From positions 186,001 through 250,000 of the forward strand of contig RMBW01000038.1 of the NCBI GenBank assembly GCA_004009845.1: a stretch of 64,000 nt of DNA, given 5' to 3'. The notes below the pieces were generated by a model. It did not search any database. It was not told where the DNA came from and worked only from the letters and a program-made list of their open reading frames with translations. Positions 59,701 to 64,000 of the stretch are shown piece after piece. The position numbers and the translations under genes are program-made. The DNA is from Davidsoniella eucalypti. Taxonomy: Eukaryota; Ascomycota; Sordariomycetes; Microascales; Ceratocystidaceae. Positions within the stretch are counted from its first letter, which is position 1. The number at the start of each line of letters is the position of its first letter.

Positions 59701-62700
59701 ATTCCCTGTCCTGTTCATACTGATAGTTCAAGGCTTGACTTTCTTTTCGCTATATGACCGATCACTTTCTTCATTGGCTATTGAAAATCATTCAAGGTGT
59801 GTACATCCTTCCTAGGAAGAGTTATCTTCGAGATGATCAATGCTCTTTTCTTCCAAAGGCTTAGTTAAGTTGTCTTAAGAATTAGCCAACTATGTAATTC
59901 GGGTTTTTTTTCTATTGATCTTGTATATTTTAGTGGCGTTAACACTTTGTATTTGATAGACGTCAAAAATTCAAAAGTTACTAATCAAGGAAATAGAGTT
60001 TGATACTAACTGTACAACAACAGCAGATCTCTATAGATCTGATACAAGGCGTGCCTGAACTTGTTTCTATTCTGATATCTTGTATCTTGGCTGTGCACGC
60101 GATTCTTCGGACAAGAACTACAGACTGAAACGCCCTTTTAAAGCACCATAAAGGAATAGAACCAAAGAGAAAGGACGGTCGGCAGATGAAGATGAGATGT
60201 AATCCCTAATTTCACTACAATCGCAAGAGCATGTTGTAGCAATAGTCAGCAAGTTGAAATGCCCACCTCACGCTTTGACGGCTTGCGTATGACGTTGTCC
60301 CCGGCTTTAGTAACCGACGGTGATGATATGGCTCCAGGAGATCAAAGACTTTGAGAGAAAGCCCGATTCAATACTTGTTTGCTTCAATCAGAGAAAAGGA
60401 ACGCAAGAAGCATTGACATGGCGGTTCCGTCATTACCAAAGGTCTGGCAGACTTTTGAGAACATGTTTTGAGAGTTTTCGCACATCTGGTGACGGAATGG
60501 TCGTGGGCTGTGTGGGAAGAACAACAAGCAAAGAAAATATGCCTCTCTGGCAATGTACTTTTTGTAAATAGAGGTAAGTGCTTCTCCTTTCTTCGGTTTC
60601 GGTCGTCAGAGTATGCTTTTTCGATATCTTTCTGTCCTAGCTAGATCTCCCTCCATGAAGACTGACCAGAAAACAACAGCGTAGCGGATCCAGGTAAATT
60701 AATAACACTGCCACCTTGGTTGCAGGCGGGTGGTCGCAATGTAGCAACGGTGAGAATGCAATGATCGCTTAACGAGCACGCCAAGTTTTCTATTGGCTAC
60801 CGGTCCTCCTATGGAACTACAGTTGTATATCCTAAGACGATGAAGTGATGACAAAATGTCCATAGTTGAATACATGATAGTGTCGTGTATATGCATATGT
60901 ATGCAATATACGCATAAAAGATGGCAGCCTATTGCATACAAGCTAAAAGTACAGCCCAACGCCTAAATAGCCGTGTGCATGAACACAGTTTATGGTGGCT
61001 ATGATGGCTGGATATTATAAATGGCTTGTAATATACAAAGTACCAGAGTATCTACAGCCTACAGATACGAGTCCAGTCCCCGTCTCTTTAGTTTCGTTAT
61101 CCATGGAAACCGCGAAAGACCTACATCAATAAATGCTCGCTGCACTGCAACCTTACTAGCACAAATTATTTGGAGGGCGTCTCAATGTGACCATACTAGG
61201 TTCTCTTGTTTCCGGGTAGGTATTTTGAGCTTTGTTTTCTTCCAGCGTACTATCTGATGATATATTAGAATATTCCTGCCCTAAACGCCTGTTGAAGGAG
61301 AAATAGACAAAATTAAAAATTAAAAACAATCTGGTCTGTTGTTAAGCTTGATCGCCATCACGGGCTTGGAATTCAAGTGTAGCATGTCTTGAAGCAGCAC
61401 ATTTTCTTGTAATGATTATAATTATGTTTTAAAGTTGCTTTTCTTGCTTTCCGTCCCTCTTTTACTGCTTTTAGTAAAAATAAAATATAATGGAAGACAG
61501 GAACCATCTGGCCATACAGATATGCACAATCCAGGTACAAAATATCAGTTCTAGACCACCAGAATGCAGGTCCGCGTCCTTGCAGCAGACGAACCGAGTG
61601 CAAATCCCAATTACCCATACATTGATAAATACATGAGAGAAGTTCTGGACTTGGCCTTATAGATAGACAGAGTTCATTAACGTTCGGAGAAAATATAAAA
61701 ACAAGAAAAATAAGGATAGCATCAGACTGCAACCGTCTAGACTGAACTTGGCAGCTTTGCTTGCTGATCAGCTCGCTCTGTTCTTTTCTTTCCAGCGATG
61801 ATTTCTAGGCACAGTAACAGCGTTGCACTTTGAAGCTCCTATGTATGCTCTTGGGATTAAATTACATCCTTCAGTTGGGTGTACAGAAACCTGGTTTTCC
61901 GGTGGATATTCCTTCAGTTGTAGCGATAGCGTGCAATGGATACATCATGTCAATGCCCACTAATCTACAGGTCACTGAGACATCTGGTGGCGCCTGTAAG
62001 CCCTACGGTTAGTGCGGTACCCAGTACATCCCGCTAGATAAACAATTAAGGTACCTAACACACCACAAGCTAGTGGTTACAGCACTCATTCTCTCTTATC
62101 TCGTCGTCCTTCTTCAGCTAGCTTTAGTGCCGTCTCGATTAGAGTGGGTGGCGACGCTACCCCTTTAATCTCCAGGCTTTTTTGATGCTTTCTTTGTTTT
62201 CTATTCTCTTGTCATTGAAACCCAGGTTCATCCCTTCTGACTATTTTTTTTCTTTTAGAAAGTTTACCTATTTGTTTGTCATTTCGCCTTCCTTCTTAAG
62301 AAAATAAAAGGATTTAGTATGTATTTACAGGAAAAAGAAAGCCGATCGAAGAATTTGACTAGAAGCCCCAAAGATCTTTTTCGAATCTTTGTTCCATTAG
62401 CTTATTGCGTGGAGGCCCAGCTCTGCTTTTTTTATGTTACTAATACAATTCTAATTTTCTCTCCTACTGATACGGAATGAATGCCATGCACTCTTTTAGA
62501 AATGAAATCAATATAAAATAACATCGATGGTTGGAGAATACGAGTCGATTGAGATTCCGCATTTGGTGATACAAACTCAACCGAGATCTTTCGGTTCTTC
62601 AGCTTATTTTCTTCTTCAGAAATACAAACAATAAACAGAACAGGAAGAGAAAAGATATCTGGGCATGCATAATGTCATACCTAACCATGTATTCCGTGAG

Positions 62701-64000
62701 TTTTGTCCAGGTACCAGAACCATAGAAACAAGATATATCGAATCTCGTTCTTTGCCTTGATTGAGGGGCTGGTGGTTTCTAACCAGACTTCATTTTTCAA
62801 TGCATATTTATTTGAACAGCAACAGTAAAAGCAAAATTGGCAAAATTCGTGAGCTATAACGACATTTTATAGACCAATTAATAGGGTTAGTCTAGACTAA
62901 CCCGCATGAAATACTGACATGGCAAAATTATGTGTACAGTAATAGAGGGCCCGAGAGTATTCAAATTTCGCTTCTCTCCAGTAAAAGCCCGATCAAGAAC
63001 CGCTAGAACCGATAAAACATGCCTAGGCCACACTGACCAGCTTGACTCAGACCGCCGCATAGAAGACCAGAACAAGAACAGGCCGGCTAGTGGTGGTGGT
63101 AGTAGTGTAATTCGAACCCTAGGGGGAAATATGTCTTCTCTCTTTTTCCGAAAGGCTCATTTCTTGTTTATTCTTCTAAACTCCTGCTAGTGGTCATATA
63201 CGTTGATGCACGGAAGGGATGGTATCATAGAAGCACAGAGAAGACAGGGCTGGCCGTCCGCCTGCTTACTATGAGTTGAGCGCATGAAAGACACAGGAGA
63301 TAATTGTAGCGTCATTAATTCTCCCTCAGTCACAGGATAGGCTTTCTAGGCTACACGGGAAGCCAACGTATATAAAAATGTGTTTGTAGTGGGAAGCCAA
63401 GGCGTTCACCCTTATACTATAACATGATCATATATAACAATGACATGTCTAAATCAACTTGCCTTGTTAAGGCACTAGATGAGAAGTTACATAAGAGAGG
63501 CTTGGGTAGTCCCCAAATGCAGCACATTATATGATACTATAACTGTATTGTAGTCTTCTAGCTCGGTACTAGTTAGTCTTGCTGAAGCGGGCGGAAACAA
63601 AATATAAAAAAGCCACAAAGCATCACATTCCAGTGACAAGAAGAACCATATAAATTCCGAAACTTGAGTGAGCCATGGTTAGGATGTATCTAGGCTGACC
63701 GGGTTGGAAGATATCACGGAAACATGATCATATAGTATAGAAAAAAGAATCAGCTCTATAGATCCATATCAATGCATAACAAAGTAAAATCAAGAGAAAA
63801 AAGAAATCAACCGAAACGCTTAGCTTCAGATATAGGATGTAGTAAACAGCGGTAAATAAGCTGCATATACAGGTATCAGATATTGCTAGCATCCAATGAT
63901 TACACGGTATGCTGTACATTTATTATTATTTTCTTTCTTCTTCTTATCCGTATTTTTCTCGCTTGTTCACGACAGCAACAAACAAAACAAGAAAATCAAT
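56736..64000. other. Gene-free right flank
   Basis: More than 7 kb with no frame that has coding character or joins by good splice sites into a known protein. Composition is AT-rich with TACATA-type tracts near 59560-59600 and 60885-60920 and the repeated 14-mer TTCTCCGGTGAAAT at about 58818 and 59161. A possible orphan 3' exon is at 57432-57492 (minus). No tRNA, rRNA or transposon domain is visible. It may be decayed repeats or host long non-coding transcripts; the sequence alone cannot show which. Confidence 0.5.

Noticed and set aside
60320..60571. 83-residue plus-strand frame
   Set aside because: Not recognised as any family; isolated in gene-free DNA and of a length expected by chance.
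61373..61732. 119-residue minus-strand frame in the right flank
   Set aside because: No ATG-linked coding character, no recognisable domain and no conserved splice sites nearby.

Overview
The window is eukaryotic nuclear DNA from a filamentous ascomycete (Pezizomycotina). The evidence is a pair of chitin synthases with myosin-motor-like domains (classes V and VII, a hallmark of filamentous fungi), genes with 1-4 introns using GTAWGT-type donors, TACTAAC-like branch points and YAG acceptors, and a fungal-type TOM20, PBI2 and ECM4. The class cannot be fixed from this sequence alone. Intergenic DNA is long and AT-rich. One repeat pair differs by mutations of the RIP type (C:G to T:A at CpA).

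Layout. 1-2.86 kb: no gene seen. 2.86-4.76 kb (-): PP2A catalytic subunit, five exons. 6.1-8.55 kb (-): exocyst subunit EXO84, divergent from TOM20 (9.45-10.65 kb, +). 11.1-11.6 kb (-): a small secreted protein whose predicted mature N-terminus is His-Gly. 12.9-15.4 kb (-): TYW1 (wybutosine tRNA modification). 16.7-22.3 kb (-) and 31.25-36.65 kb (+): class V and class VII chitin synthases, head to head but separated by about 9 kb of gene-free DNA that holds an LTR-like sequence. 37.5-38.9 kb (-): mitochondrial PDK/BCKDK-type kinase. 39.7-40.05 kb (-): a 71-residue proteinase B inhibitor (I9 domain). 42.86-46.46 kb (+): BMS1, tail to tail with SEH1 (46.67-48.1 kb, -). 48.9-50.3 kb (-): ECM4-like glutathionyl-hydroquinone reductase. 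50.9-54.2 kb (-): ubiquitin E1 UBA1. 55.9-56.7 kb (-): FKBP12-type prolyl isomerase. 56.7-64 kb: no credible gene.

Most genes are housekeeping functions (phosphatase signalling, exocytosis, mitochondrial import, tRNA modification, ribosome assembly, nuclear pore, ubiquitin activation). The chitin synthases and the exocyst belong to polarised wall growth. Exon boundaries were worked out by hand from splice sites; in every well-supported gene model the exon lengths sum to a multiple of three. I did not find a clear new biological system. The best leads are a RIP-marked inverted repeat pair, in-frame start pairs that would give mitochondrial and cytosolic forms of two enzymes, an atypical residue next to the E1 catalytic cysteine, the expanded chitin synthase intergenic region, and the His-Gly secreted protein.
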